This document shows, in pieces, positions 1 to 11,405 of a stretch of DNA of 64,000 bases. Each line of letters begins with the position of its first letter. Positions within the stretch are counted from its first letter, which is position 1. The notes beneath the pieces were generated by a model. That model was not told the DNA's origin. It saw only the letters and a list, made by a program, of their open reading frames with translations, and did no database searches. This stretch comes from Agrypnia vestita (Eukaryota > Arthropoda > Insecta > Trichoptera > Phryganeidae): contig JADDOH010002253.1 in assembly GCA_016648135.1 (NCBI GenBank), positions 127,501-191,500 on the forward strand. The letters run 5' to 3'. A program made the translations under genes and the position numbers.

Positions 1-15
1 AAAGGTATGTTGGTA

Positions 16-404
16 CCGGGGGCGTGCAGTGGGAACAGGAAGCATGACGTTTATTTAAACACTTGTTGTAAACCGTTAAAAATTATGGTACTTTTACATG
101 TTGGTTCCTAAGGAATAAGTAGTTATTTATTTATTAAAAAAAATATATGGAGAAGTTACGGATGTTACACGAAGTTACGACGAAGATAGACGGACAGACA
201 ACGAAATTATTTGAATTGAGATATATTTGGAAAAAAAAATCGGTATTAAATATTTATTTGGCAGAATATTATGAAATATTAAAATATGAATAATATGTTA
301 ATTATTGAGATAGGAATATTACGAGATGCATCTCTTATTTGGGATTCTTTTAAAAATATATGCATAGAAAAAGCCATGCTTCTTGTTCTCACTGCACGTC
401 CCTG
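16..404. mobile_element. hAT-type MITE, copy 1
   Basis: The left end carries a gggggcgtgcagtgggaaca block and the right end carries its inverted partner (tgttctcactgcacg, then tccctg). These are the same terminal repeats as the cleaner copy at 33811-34079. The interior differs: bases about 148-215 resemble the ttacggatgttacacgaagttac / gacggacagac tail of the tRNA-like repeats at 45.2 and 51.8 kb, so this copy either carries a nested fragment or shares a segment with that family. Flanking 8-mers do not match, so its target duplication has decayed. No coding capacity is seen. Confidence 0.7.
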
Positions 405-1038
405 GTAGCTACGTATATTTAAAAAAATGTTAAATTTTTGAGGAAAAAATCTTTTGATTGACCGTGCGGAAATTTGAACCAGAATTTTCGCAAGGTTTTA
501 ATAATTTTATTTCACTTTTCTCACAGCGAATGAATTTTATAGAATCGATATTAATTATTTTCATGATAGTTTAACGTTTTACATAAGACGTTTCAAATAT
601 TGAAAAACATTGCAACCTTTGTCGCTTGTCTCCTTAATCGTTGACACTTCACCCAGAGTGTAATGAATACTTTCTGTTCAAAATCGAATAAAGAAGATTC
701 CCCAGAAGTTTATGCTAATAGCTACGAAAAGAAAAATAAAAGTAATTTAATTTTTATCTGTACATTGTATGAAATGAATCTCACTGAAAAAATACTTCCA
801 ACAGAGTATCTTATTATTTAACAAAATAAATATTGATTGAATTTATTTAAATTGTTATTAGTGCATTAATTAAACTAGTTATACTGGTGACGTAAAGATT
901 GTGATTGAGTGAAGAATTTTCCTGCAAAATTAATAATACTGAAATTCCTCGTAATAATGGCTAGTGCGTCGGTAAACCCACTCCAATCCATACATAATCT
1001 TGTTATTTTTTAGTGATTACTTAATTCATATTTAATAT
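405..1038. other. AT-rich non-coding DNA
   Basis: No open frame with protein-like composition, no RNA-gene signature and no repeat shared with the rest of the window was recognised here. Confidence 0.5.
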
Positions 1039-1351
1039 TTTTACTTCCTTTCTTTTAACTCGTGGCGTCTGCTTGCTTGTTTTCTTGACGAAAAAACTTT
1101 GGATCGATTTTTAACCCTTTTCCAGTAATCCAATCGAGCTGAAACTTTGCAAGCAGACTCGTGGCAACGATCAAAAAGATCTATCAAATTTTCGTTAAAA
1201 AATAATAATAATTATAGTATAATTTTGGATTTTTCATATTTTTAATGGTTTTAACATTTTTAATGGTTTTTTCATTTTTTAACTTAGTAAGTTGTATGGA
1301 GATTCCGACGCATATGGTGGACACGTAACCGGAAAATGAGAAAGGGAGTAT
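1039..1351 (+). repeat. Dispersed repeat with tactYcctttc ends, copy 1
   Basis: A core of about 130 bp (from ctcgtggcgtctgctt through the aaattttcgttaaaaaa block) is shared in the same orientation with 60917-61230. The left end reads tacttcctttctttt, and an inverted gagaaagggagta lies near 1340-1351, so the unit looks like a short DNA transposon with about 11-bp terminal inverted repeats. There is no coding capacity. The chance frame on the minus strand across this region is low-complexity. Confidence 0.6.
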
Positions 1352-3084
1352 TGTAAAAACTTGGTTTTTATGGGTTACTTTTTTTTTCAATAATATTGTT
1401 CGATCGATTTGAGATCATTTGTTTATAAGATTTTCAAAAGTTATCTTCTACTGAATCTAAAACGAAAAGTGTATAGTTATAAATGCATACTTCCAGTGCT
1501 CGCGTGTGACTGTGAAATACAGGCTATCAACAAAAAAGGCAGAACAACTTAAGAGTAAGCAAAGCTTAGAAATACATGTAATGGGCAACGCATGACGACG
1601 CGGGAAAAGAAACGTATGGAATAGAATATGTAAGAGTAGTGGATATGAATGAAAAAATTAATGTCTATAGGTGAGCCCCGTCGCTAGGCGGGTGGACTAT
1701 ACCTAGACAAAATCAACAAACTTTGCGGAATTTCATATATTACGTATTCGTGTAAACATACCTACTATTTAAATAACTGAAACAATTCTAAGCCTTTTCT
1801 GATGAGATTATTATTTGAAAACCTAAAAAATTGTTTAAAAATCATGATATTATATTTAGAGATTGTGTAAATTTTATATGCTGGCTTTAAAAAAAAGTTT
1901 TTGTGATTTCTTATAGATTATTATTATATTATTTATTATATAATAATAATCTGTTGCATGTTACGTAGTAGACATTCGTCTTCGGATTCAGGCATTCCCT
2001 ACTTAACCCTAAAAACGTGTATTCTGTTACATGTTAATTCCCTTATACTCATAAGATATTTTACACTGTAGGTACATTCTATTTTTGTGGACAGTACACC
2101 AGGATCATTAATGTCCCTTTGATAATCTCTTAATTTGTTGGAAATACATTTTTTTGCTTTTGTCATCGATATATTTGTAAACACATAAACGTAGGTACCT
2201 ACTTACAGATATAATATTTAAGATAATGTTATTTAAAAAAGGATTCTCAGGAAATTGCACCACTTATATGTATTTATTAGGATAACAACACTTTCATAAT
2301 ATTCACGTCAAGTATTAAACATTTTTGTAACATGCAATCAATGGAACGAAGATGCACCAACGTTAAGAAAATGATAAAAGATTTTAGTAAAAAATAAAAA
2401 AATAAAAATGTGAGGTATACATCATAGTGACATTTTCGTAATTAATAATCAATTACCAACCGATGAAGGTTACACTAATCGAGAAATTATTATAGTCTGT
2501 TGGTCATCTGAGAATCTCTGGACAGCAAGTGTTGGGTGCCGGGTCTCGCGCTTGGCTGTCGACGCGCGTTGATGTCACTATAATACCATACAATAATAAT
2601 AATTGCATTTGCTACGGAAAGCGACTATTTGCTCGCAAGGATGAATGATGGCATCGCACGAGATCCCAAGCCTATTCCACGTGAATACACGTAAGATTGA
2701 TTGCGGCTAGCCTTCTATAATTTATCTTCCTATCTACCATCTGTAGTAGGTGAACGCCCAGATATAGTCAATAGGAACGAATATTTCAAACGAATTTTTG
2801 AATTTTTTTAAACAAGAGCATTTTTGCATCTCATGACCCGGATAATTTATCACTTTAAATATTTTCTTTTATAGTGATTGTGTATAACCTTTCAGTATAC
2901 AAAGTATCAGATAGCAATTTGATTCACCGATTACCTTTGTCAGGTAATGGCCACCTTTAAAAATAAATATATGACATGTGTCGACCAAATAATACATTTT
3001 AATGTAATGTCTATATTGTATGTGTATATACCTATTATCTATTTTTGATAGGTAGTGATAGTGCAGTATATGAACTATCTAGTT
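1352..3084. other. AT-rich non-coding DNA
   Basis: No supportable gene. A small GC-rich patch near 2518-2575 (gggtgccgggtctcgcgc) stands out by composition only. Confidence 0.5.
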
Positions 3085-3172
3085 GTGTCTTCCCTTAAGA
3101 TTTTTGCCTGGTGACTGTGAGGTCAGGGTTCGATACGAGATCCAAGAGAACAAGTAAGTTAGCTTCATTTTT
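3085..3172 (+). repeat. Degenerate tRNA-headed SINE fragment
   Basis: The block ending in a box-B-like ggttcgatacg, followed by a gatccaagaga segment, resembles the head of the SINE family at 43745, 35588, 18368 (minus) and 15608 (minus). Box A is not clear. Treated as a decayed fragment. Confidence 0.35.
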
Positions 3173-3871
3173 CTTTTTTACGTGACAAGTCATTATACTT
3201 TATGAATATAATGAGCTGTGATTATGTAAAAAGCTACATACTTAAAATAAACATTTTTTTTAAATTAACTTATTTTCTTTGACAGATATACGTATATTTA
3301 CATGCCAAACTGTATTTATGGTTTATTACATATATTTCTGTGTCAAAGAATGATGTTGGTATGAATAGTTATATATTAAATTAAATTGTTTAATAATTAT
3401 ATATTTAGGATTGGGACACTGGTCTCTGGAAACTCTTAAGTATTGGGAAGTAGGTACCTACCTACATATCCACATTTTTACAGTATCGTTAATTTTTGTA
3501 TCAAAAAGCACCCACCCATTTAATTTTATACTTCATATTTTTCAAAAACGTTTATGTTTCATACTAAATCTCAGGATAAGTCATTGTTTAAGCTTTCAAA
3601 TCATTTCCGACCAAAATTATTCGAATCTTTTCGACTTACTTTGAAGCAAAACTTTAATGTAACTCAGTGGCTCAATTACAAACTTAAATGATTTGTTAAT
3701 TTATTATTTTTACATACTTACATTGTTATACACAGTTGTATGAACTCATCGAGCTATGCGTCTGTTAAGGCAAATATTATGCACTTTGTACACGTAGGTA
3801 TTAGTTTGTACCATCATCATTTCAAGTCTACGATCTATTGACTATCGTTGCATTCTCATATGATTTTGCTA
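3173..3871. other. AT-rich non-coding DNA
   Basis: No gene is supported. A 15-base string tgaactcatcgagct near 3743 recurs at 4175 inside the Harbinger relic, which may mean a further fragment of that element lies here. Confidence 0.4.
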
Positions 3872-4341
3872 CTAACATCTGTGGTTACGTAAATCCTTCA
3901 GTAAAGCCATGTATTCACTAGGGGACAAATTGTTCCTCAACAGCACGCGCGGCATAGAGTCTACGTGACGTTGCAACGTCGTGCACTGTTCCACGACGTC
4001 GCGCACAACGTAGCGCGGCATTTCTACGTGCCGTGGCAACGTTGCCATGCGCACGATACCCGAGCGAGCTCACTGCAACATTACGCGGAGCGTCAGTACC
4101 ACGTGGTATGTTTACAAGTGAATACGCATGCGCTGTGTCTGTCAAGATGACAATGTGGGAAAACGAAATTGTTCTTGAACTCATCGAGCTGTATCGATCG
4201 AAGATCGCATAGAATGTCCGTCCTTCTTTCTCTTTGCAGTAAATAATTTCGCATTCTCCTCTTTTTTCTCCTCTTACGTTTCGATAAACTCGTTAACATA
4301 AACAGATACGCAGTTGTCATCATAACCTCATAGGGCGACAT
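3872..4341 (-). pseudogene. PIF/Harbinger transposase N-terminus, split by an insertion
   Basis: Read on the minus strand from the ATG at 4341, the frame begins MSPYEVMM, then has a basic stretch (SLSKRKRRKKRRMRNYLL), a DLRSIQLDEFKNNF block, and, after a 230-bp interruption, a block reading NNLSPSEYMALLKDL ending at a stop at 3872. The order (basic arginine/lysine run, then LxDL, then FKNF..MSP..FE.LL) is the established N-terminal layout of PIF/Harbinger transposases, ahead of the DDE nuclease domain. The nuclease domain is absent, so this is a fragment. The same MSPxEVMM start occurs again at 4526. Family assignment rests on memory of the pattern, not on a search. Confidence 0.5.
3936..4165. 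mobile_element. 230-bp GC-rich insertion in the Harbinger relic
   Basis: A CpG-rich block flanked by the 9-base direct repeat AAATTGTTC (3927-3935 and 4166-4174). The transposase reading breaks at one copy (FKNNF) and resumes at the other (NNLSPSEY), as expected for an insertion with a target-site duplication. Inside are two diverged copies of a 37-38 base unit beginning gcgcggcat (3947 and 4013), plus a cgtcgtg/cacgacg palindrome. No clear terminal inverted repeats are visible, so the superfamily is open. A 9-bp duplication would suit a MULE-like element. Confidence 0.45.
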
Positions 4342-4346
4342 TTCCG
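4303..4346. repeat. Short direct duplication, copy 1 (see 4486-4534)
   Basis: About 44 bases (agatacgcag, then ttgtcatcataacctcat, then the gcgacatttccg block) recur at 4486-4534 with about five changes. On the minus strand both encode the MSPxEVMMTxA start of the Harbinger reading, so two fragments of one family lie head to tail with pogo-like sequence between them. Confidence 0.7.
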
Positions 4347-4411
4347 CGACGTGTGGAAAACAATAATTATTTGCAAAAAGGACATTGTTTTTAATAATAT
4401 TCAATTTACTA

Positions 4412-4485
4412 CAGTAAAACCTCGTTAATTTGAAATTGCGACCCAAAAAACATTACGAATTGCGCGGAACCCCGTTTTCGCCAAA
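4412..4485 (+). mobile_element. pogo/Tigger-like terminal fragment
   Basis: After a TA dinucleotide the sequence begins CAGTAAAACCTCGTTAATTT, followed by an inner acgaattgcgcggaac. This matches the known style of pogo/Tigger terminal repeats (CAGTRRAACCTCG then TTAATTCGAA-like sequence). No opposite inverted end was found nearby, so only one terminus is supported. Confidence 0.4.
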
Positions 4486-4534
4486 TGAGATACCGCAGCT
4501 GTCATCATAACCTCATCGGGTGACATTTCCGGGA
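4486..4534 (-). pseudogene. Second copy of the Harbinger transposase start
   Basis: Minus-strand reading from the ATG at 4526 gives MSPDEVMMTAAV, parallel to MSPYEVMMTTA at 4341. The similarity does not continue downstream of this short block, so it is a fragment. Confidence 0.4.
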
Positions 4535-4559
4535 CAAGATATGCGGGTCCCGGTGTGTA

Positions 4560-4850
4560 TACGTCAAATGACCGCGTCATTGTCTCCGAAACATGAGCGT
4601 ACATGTTGATGCGACCAAGTTTTGTCGTAAGGTTTTTAATTTTATCGCTTCATCATCTGCGAGGTCTTCCCCATGCTCGCGTTCCTCGGAGTTGTTGTCG
4701 TAATGCCATACGAATATGTGAATACCTTTGAGGAAACATAATTTGGACATGTTCGGCCCAGAGTAATCGAGTGATCTTCAGCGTAGCCGTGATGGTTGTT
4801 TTACGGTACAGAGCATTATGGTTCCATCTGATTCTCCAATGCCTATTTTC
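4560..4850 (-). pseudogene. LINE reverse-transcriptase C-terminal relic
   Basis: Minus-strand translation gives LKITRLLWAEHVQIM followed, about 20 residues later, by LRGTRAWGRPRR and two stops. The order (lRWAGHVxRM then RGxRxRGRPRxRW.D) is the standard C-terminal, post-palm region of many insect non-LTR retrotransposon polymerases. Only about 50 residues survive. The catalytic palm is missing. Confidence 0.5.
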
Positions 4851-5129
4851 CTACTTTTCCGAGGCCCATGGTTCGCCACCTATATAATTGATGCAACAAT
4901 TTACATGTTTATTCTTAAATATTTTATTATGAGATTACAGACATTTGGTAGATTGGAGCATTTAATAATGGATGTGTAAGAAGTGAAAAACATTTGACGC
5001 GCGATGTTCTATTCCCTTCGTCCACTCTAATCGATGTTTGGTGTGACTGTTATTAGATTGGCTACCGCGTTTTCGGATAATTTTGGAATCAAATATTTAA
5101 ATACCATTTTGAATGATTGTAATTTGATT

Positions 5130-5395
5130 CGTAATTCGAGTCTCCCGCCCAATCGGGCTCGGCTCTCGCGCGACGGGCCGGAGATGGATCTGCCGGCCGC
5201 TGTCCCACTTATTGCTCGTGTTATTTAAATTAGATAACTGTTTACGGCCCGCGACCGACCCGGCCGAACCACTGACGAACTACCATGTTTGTGGACACCG
5301 TGCTCGGTGCGGGCACATTCCGATGCTCGGTTATGACTTAGTGCCTCCGCGCGCAGCCGCGGCCCGCGGACCCGCGCGCCCAATAGTCGTTGAGA
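5130..5395. other. CpG-rich block, possible promoter or exon
   Basis: About 265 bases of GC-rich, CpG-rich sequence (cgcgcgacgggccgg, ccgcgcgcagccgcggcccg) in otherwise AT-rich DNA. No reading frame longer than 65 codons crosses it and none looks protein-like. An inverted CCAAT-like element (gcgcccaatagtcg) is present near 5380. It could be an unannotated promoter, a 5' exon, or part of a GC-rich transposon. Confidence 0.3.
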
Positions 5396-5740
5396 TTTTT
5401 TTATAGACTTGCGTAAATATCTGAAAGTTGATTAATTTTCGAAAACAACTGGAAAGAAGGATGGGTGTGTTTCCTTCCGGACGAGAAAGAAACGGAAAAG
5501 AAAGACACAGCTTCAAGTTTAAATTGTTTTCCACGTTATGATTATAAAAATAACGACGATTTACATTCTATTAAAATCATTTAGTTATAATCGTAATAAC
5601 TTACGAAATATTGCGTGCAAGTAATTCATAGAGTTTCTACTATATATTTGATGAAAACACGTTTTCTTGTGAAATTGCAATTTAAGAACAAAGTTCTATG
5701 ACATTAAAAAACAAATTAGATTAATCAAATATATAAATAT

Positions 5741-6327
5741 TGTCACGGGACGTGCTGTAGGAGGCCAAATGAAAACTCTGGAAATGAATTAGTGATTAAT
5801 TATTTTATTAAATTGAAAAAATCACTTAACATGAATTGAATTAATACACTTTCTTGAATTCATACTATTTCGCAATTTATCACAAGATTATGAATTCTTT
5901 ATTATTGCTGGGTAACACTTTATATATCACTTGCTACAACATTCTATCCAATTATGGTACGCAGAAATCTAACTTATTTAAATCGCCAGTTAAGTATTTC
6001 GCTTAATATCTGTCGCTCCGAATATCTCACTTCTAGCCACTCCGGCCATCGTTCCATGACTTATTTCGATAAAAATGTCAAAACATACTGACTGCGCAGC
6101 GCGTTGCTCCTTGTATTTATACCTGTGTTTTTCGAATTCTCGAGAACAATATTTTATTTCCTGGTGTCTACGATAAGGTTCCAGAAATTTGTAGACATTT
6201 CCCGAATGTTATAGATAATACCAGAATATTCTAGTGTGTCCTAGAAGTCCCCAGAGCTTCGATATTGCTGTCGTCATCGACATGCTACAAAGGCTCTGTA
6301 CGTAATCTCTTTTACCATCTCGTTACA
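5741..6327 (-). mobile_element. Solo LTR-like element
   Basis: The 587-bp unit starts TGTCACGGGACG and ends CATCTCGTTACA, giving the TG...CA ends of a retrotransposon LTR with short imperfect inverted termini (TGTcACG / CGTtACA). On the minus strand it has a good core promoter: TATAAATAC (6121-6113) and a TCAGT initiator with +1 at 6089, 32 bases downstream. No internal coding region or second LTR flanks it, so it is probably a solo LTR. Flanking 4-mers (atat/atac) match only 3 of 4. A related block is suspected at 22560-23205. Confidence 0.5.
6089..6121 (-). promoter_or_regulatory. TATA plus initiator core promoter inside the LTR
   Basis: Minus-strand TATAAATAC at 6121-6113 and arthropod-type initiator TCAGT at 6091-6087. 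The 32-base spacing from the first T of TATA to the initiator A is the canonical distance. Confidence 0.45.
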
Positions 6328-8829
6328 ATACATAAATAGATCTATTCATAGATGTATTATATTTGGTTACCACTGGGTACGAACTCGGAACTTTTATATA
6401 CCTACGATACAAATTTCGCTATTTAACATTTAAAATGACGGAAAAATGATATCTTATATCAATTATTTTGTAAGTAGGTGTACCTACTCCTACGTAAATA
6501 ATACACATGTTAGCTAATTAAAAACGGTAAAATAGATGTGTCATAAAATCCAGAATCATGTCATTTAGATTCTATTTGGACAATTGCGTCTTAAGGAAAA
6601 AAGATAATTTGACACTCTTCTTCAATGAAATGTAGCCATTTCCACACACAGGGATAATATTCAATATTCAAATCATATTTAGGTATCATTATTTGTTTTA
6701 AACATCAGAGAAGTACTGACATCTTTCTTCGCGCTAGTGGTAAGAAGTTTACCTAATGACTAAGAATCCTTATTCAGGAACACCAACAAGTTAATCCTGT
6801 TTTTAATAGCGCTTTGCATAGTTTGAATATTGACGTAATGTTGAGGAGTCGAATGATTTTGATGACTTGCAGATTTTAATTTTATGTTAAAAAACAACAG
6901 ATAAATAAAAACAAAAATAAATCATAAAAACAGCATTAATAATTAACGATAACATTAATTAAAATTATTATAATAATTTTAAACGTTTGCAACGCAAGGC
7001 ATTGCGTTCTGATTTTACCCATTTAGCGAATGAAAATAATTTGAAATAATATATCTTGTATACACGAAGTAAAAATCTGTTTAATCAAGTTGAATTCAAT
7101 ACCAGCAACTGCGGGTAATTTAATTTATTGCGCCCGATATAGTATTAACCTGACAGTTTCATAATACACATTAAATAAAACTAGTTAAAACATTGTTACG
7201 CTTTGCTGGAAGTGTAAGCGGACATAATCCTTTGTATTTATCTTTATTTTATATTGCGTGAAATAAATACCTTAATCTTGCACATTTGCAGATTACCTAC
7301 CTTTACAATATTGCCTTACTATATAAGAAAGAGCGTGCATATATTATTAAAAATATACCAACAATACTAGGCATAATTGCGTTGTACTTATTGAATGCAC
7401 TAGTATTTTTAACGTATAAATAAACCTATAAACAAAGTGACAATTAAATACTAGTCATATTCGTTACTACGGTACTTATATTATTCAATACTCATATATT
7501 ATTTAAATAGTCAACGTAAAAAAGTCAAACTTAAATTAATTTTTTCATTTTTTACAAATTCGTTTGTTCGAAAGTCTAAATACTTATATGTTTAAAAAAT
7601 AAATAATATATTTCCATATTCAAATAGATAGGTAAGGAACTTATTTAAGAATTCAATACCTACACTTTCCACATATATATGTACCTACCTACTTACCTGC
7701 ACGAAGCAATATTTACTAATTGTTGAATTTAAATTGTGAAAAATAATTATTTAAATAATCATTTCCTAATTCAGTGAACCATACACTAATTACAAAGTTT
7801 CATTATTTTTCATTAAAAACAAGTACCTTTTTAATTATGTATATATGTACCTATTTATTTACTAACAGGGGAATAAATATCTCTTTATGAAATGAGTATG
7901 TACAATTAAGTTTATATAATTTACAATTTTATAAATATTGGCATCATTTTACATACATACTTACATAGTAGAATTTTTCGTACAATATAAAAATATTTTT
8001 AATGATGTTATATTCATGAAATGAAATATGGTCTACTTTCTCTTAGATGAAAGGTTATCAATCTATTCCGTGACATATATTCTAGGCTGTGTAAGTTATT
8101 AGCGAACAAACTTATAAATTTTCTCCTATACCTTATATTAGATATGATAAATTATAAGTCGTGTTATAAACCAGTTTTAGAACGTAATACAATATAACAA
8201 CATACATTGCCTCTATGATTTTTAAAAACGGTTATCTTGATGGTTGAATGGATATGTCATGCAAATGCAATGGTTCGGTCCCCGCATCATCTGTCTTATT
8301 TCAGTTTTTCTTATTCTCATAACTCGAGGAAATAACAACAAAATATAAATATTATTAATCTTTTATATATATAAAATTTTTCAATATATTTCTAAAAAAA
8401 TAATTCTAAATATATAATGTAGTTTAGTGTAATTTTGAGAAATGCCATATCTTTTTTTCAATATGCCTTCTGTGAATTTTAAAGTCAATTTGTATTGTAA
8501 TTTATATGTATATAATTATTGTTATGTTTTTATACAAAGTAGTTAAAAAATCAGAAAAACTACTTTAAATATAAAATTTTTTAAGTTATTACACGTTGGA
8601 TTAAATAAAAAAAAACACAATTTTCTGAGAAATTAAAACACTTTGAAAGTTAGTATTTTTACAATACCTTACAGAATACCATGAAAAGGAAAATCCTTAC
8701 TTTTTGCACTGATGAAACCTGCTTGATTCTCGCGGACAGTGATGGAAAGAATTTTTTTAGTTTAAACAATTTTAGTTCCCAAAATCCTTCGACTTTTCAA
8801 AATTAAAAGCTCTAAAATATTCTAAAATA
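6328..8829. other. AT-rich intergenic or intronic DNA
   Basis: About 2.5 kb with no supportable gene. A possible tRNA-like remnant lies at about 8236-8290 (gatggttgaatgg, then ggttcggtcccc), but the middle of the tRNA fold is missing. Confidence 0.5.
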
Positions 8830-9017
8830 TCGGCGGTCCTCGTAGCCCAGTGGGCATGACACTGGCTTCTCACATCGAGGGTTCCAGGTTCGATTCCCAG
8901 TGAGGTCACGATTGATCGATGTGATTTACTCAAACTTAGGTGTTTTGTGAAGTTTCTCGCTTCTGTAATTGGACCTCTTGGCCTGTTAAGGTGATAAAAT
9001 AAAAAATAAATAAAAAT
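8830..9017 (+). mobile_element. tRNA-derived SINE, family A
   Basis: The head contains an RNA polymerase III box A-like tagcccagtgggcatgacac and a box B GGTTCGATTCC at 8887-8897, followed by a non-tRNA body and an A/T-rich tail (aaaataaaaaataaataaaa). A second, inverted copy lies at 11229-11405. The head is too diverged to be called a functional tRNA. Confidence 0.7.
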
Positions 9018-9884
9018 TAAATATCCATGGCCTTCACGGAAGCAAACTGTCAGATTGTTAATTTTGGTATTAATCATAGTTAAGTAATCTTTGTTTATTT
9101 CACCATTACGATTGGCAATAAATACATTATGTGAAGTTTTACCCACTTATATCACAACTGTGTGTTGAAATGCGTTAATGTACAAAGCTGTTCCGTATTA
9201 TAATATTCAAAAATCTCGTCCCGGTGTCACACCCCTGCTGATGTTCATCCATCATTGGCCGAAATGACTAAATAAAATTTTATTGGTACTTGGAATAATC
9301 TGATATGTGTAGATTGGAGATTGCTTGCATACTCCACCTATCACAGCACTTATGGGATAGCATTCTACAAAGCGATTACATTTTTATGCTAAATAAAATG
9401 TTATTGAATCGCTTGCGAATTCCCGTCTTGCCTTTTCTCACAGTCAAATGATTTGACGGTGTCCCGTAACGCGTGAAGTATTAGGTCGTTGGCGTTTTAC
9501 AAACTTTGATGAGGAACAGTCGTCGGTATCAGTTTCAAGAATAACTGTGGTCGTTATTTACTTACGTTGTCGTATTATTCACATTGAATTCCTTTCTCGG
9601 TAACGAAGATGCCTTGTGGGAATAATGATTGAATCTATTTTATTGTATGGACATACTACCAACCTTCGAGGTACATTCATCAAAATATATATTCTTAGTA
9701 GAGTGAATTCCTTTGAAATTTGTTTGTATTAAATTTTTGTTCTGAAGGTGCCTTTTTAAAATAAAAAATAGGTACTTAACAATAATGATTTTAAGATTGG
9801 AACATAGAAGGGGTGATGTAACTAACGGTGACGTGAAGCGTCATAGGAACTTTTATGTTCTAATACACTGCTCTAACTTCATCC
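9018..9884. other. Non-coding DNA
   Basis: No supportable gene, RNA or shared repeat was seen. The 124-residue minus frame at 9146-8772 is mostly antisense SINE and is not credible. Confidence 0.45.
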
Positions 9885-10260
9885 AAATTTAAACCTTCTC
9901 ATGCAAGCTCATCGATCCTTGAGTCTTCTAACATGGAAATCTTATAGGGTGTGGTTAACCTGGGCATATCGTGTCTTCCGTGGACGCCCTCTGTTTCTGG
10001 TACCACAAAAACTCGCATCAAATTTCTTTCTTAACATTCTCTCCCCGTTCATTCGTTCTATGTGACCAAACCACCAAAATGATCATTTTTCAATTCTATT
10101 CGCTAATCGATGACCGGCTTTAACATTATTCTGATTTGTTTATTATTTTTATTCCACCATATATTGATTAACTGCGTCTGATTGGTTTAATATCCACCGC
10201 ATTTAGTCTTTCTTCATTTTTTTCAGCTCCAGTATTCATTTGCATACGTAAGTGTTGGTA
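9885..10260 (-). pseudogene. LINE reverse-transcriptase C-terminal relic
   Basis: Read on the minus strand with frameshifts, it gives a W(F)GH.ER(M)N(G)E...K(K) block followed by a CGTRNRGRPRKT-like segment. This is the same C-terminal region as the better copy at 39960-39324 (WFGHVERMNEERM ... NRERPRKTWHD). Several stops interrupt it. It is a dead 5'-truncated fragment. Confidence 0.5.
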
Positions 10261-11228
10261 GCAGCATTGGAATGGAATCAAAGTAAAAGTACAAAGAACA
10301 AATAAATGTTACGACAAAAATATTCACTGGGATTTGCCATTGCTGTTAGAGTGGTATACCAATTTGTCAATTTATTCTAGTTTATCTAAAATTCAGGCTT
10401 TTTATTCAGTTTTTGTTCAAGCTCAATATTATTTCCTGAATTATTATTATTCAAGCTCTCTATTAATGTTTCTCCTAAAGTTTTAAGAAGTAAACTCCTC
10501 TTGTTTTTACAAACTACAGGCAGAATTCATATTTGTGGCGAACTTGCAACAAATTTAATGCACTCACAAATAAGTATTGCTCGCTTTCTGAGTAATTTTT
10601 CAAATGAAATATTTGTAATTTTATAATTATATCTATCTAGTTTTATTAGTATACCATAACATTCTACCGATTGGAGAATACAAGCTTATTTAAAAAGAAA
10701 GAACGGTCGAAGTATGGTACATTACTTATTGTTACGTGCTTGAGCTGTTGTATGCGGAATTATTGACGCATGCCGACCTTTATCGCTTCAGGAATACGCA
10801 CTTACATTGTGAGAAAATTTGTTGAACACGTCGCATGGATAAGAAGAATCTCCCCTAAGTGAAATTCTTACCTACGTTAGTAGGGACTCCCTGCCGATAT
10901 TACTCTCCTATCAGAACCTCTTCTTCTTTTCGATTTCCTACCTGTCCCATTAATGCTGAGCAAATTTTCTCATTTAGTATGTTCTCACGCCTAAATTCTG
11001 GCATCTAACATCGTGAATAAATTTGCATTTCAGGTAGCGTCTAATCATAATAGTTATCAAATGTTGCTGTATTTATTGCTTTAATTGTATCGTTCCATAA
11101 CGGGCGATGTCTGGGATTCTGATTAGGTGTATTTTTAAATAGGTGTTTAGGAGGAAGGGTTTTAGTTTTGTTTTGCATAAGCCTTTAACAGTAACGATTT
11201 ATGTAAATTTTTGTATAGGTAAGATAGT
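10261..11228. other. AT-rich non-coding DNA
   Basis: No supportable feature seen. Confidence 0.45.
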
Positions 11229-11405
11229 AGACGAGATATGCGGGAGGCTCAGGGTAACACAATATTTTATTATTTTTTTATTTATATTTTATTGTTATTT
11301 TATGCTTCAGCAGGACATGAGGCTTAATTACAAAAGCCAACACAGATTAGTGACCTCACTCTCGGAACCCTCGGTGCGAGAAGCCAGTGTCATGCTCACA
11401 TTATA
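11229..11405 (-). mobile_element. tRNA-derived SINE, family A, inverted copy
   Basis: On the minus strand the head reads gagcatgacactggcttctc, then gagggttccgagagtgaggtcac. This matches the copy at 8830 up to the tail. The box B core is damaged and the 5' part of box A is missing. Confidence 0.6.

Noticed and set aside
4147..4212. Plus-strand MADF-like peptide (MTMWENEIVLELIELYRSK)
   Set aside because: Strikingly MADF-like, but it is antisense to the Harbinger reading, crosses the inferred 9-bp duplication junction and stops at once. The transposase explains more of the sequence on both sides.
8841..8910. tRNA gene
   Set aside because: Box A and B are present but the acceptor and anticodon stems do not pair. 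The same unit recurs with a common body, so it is a SINE head.
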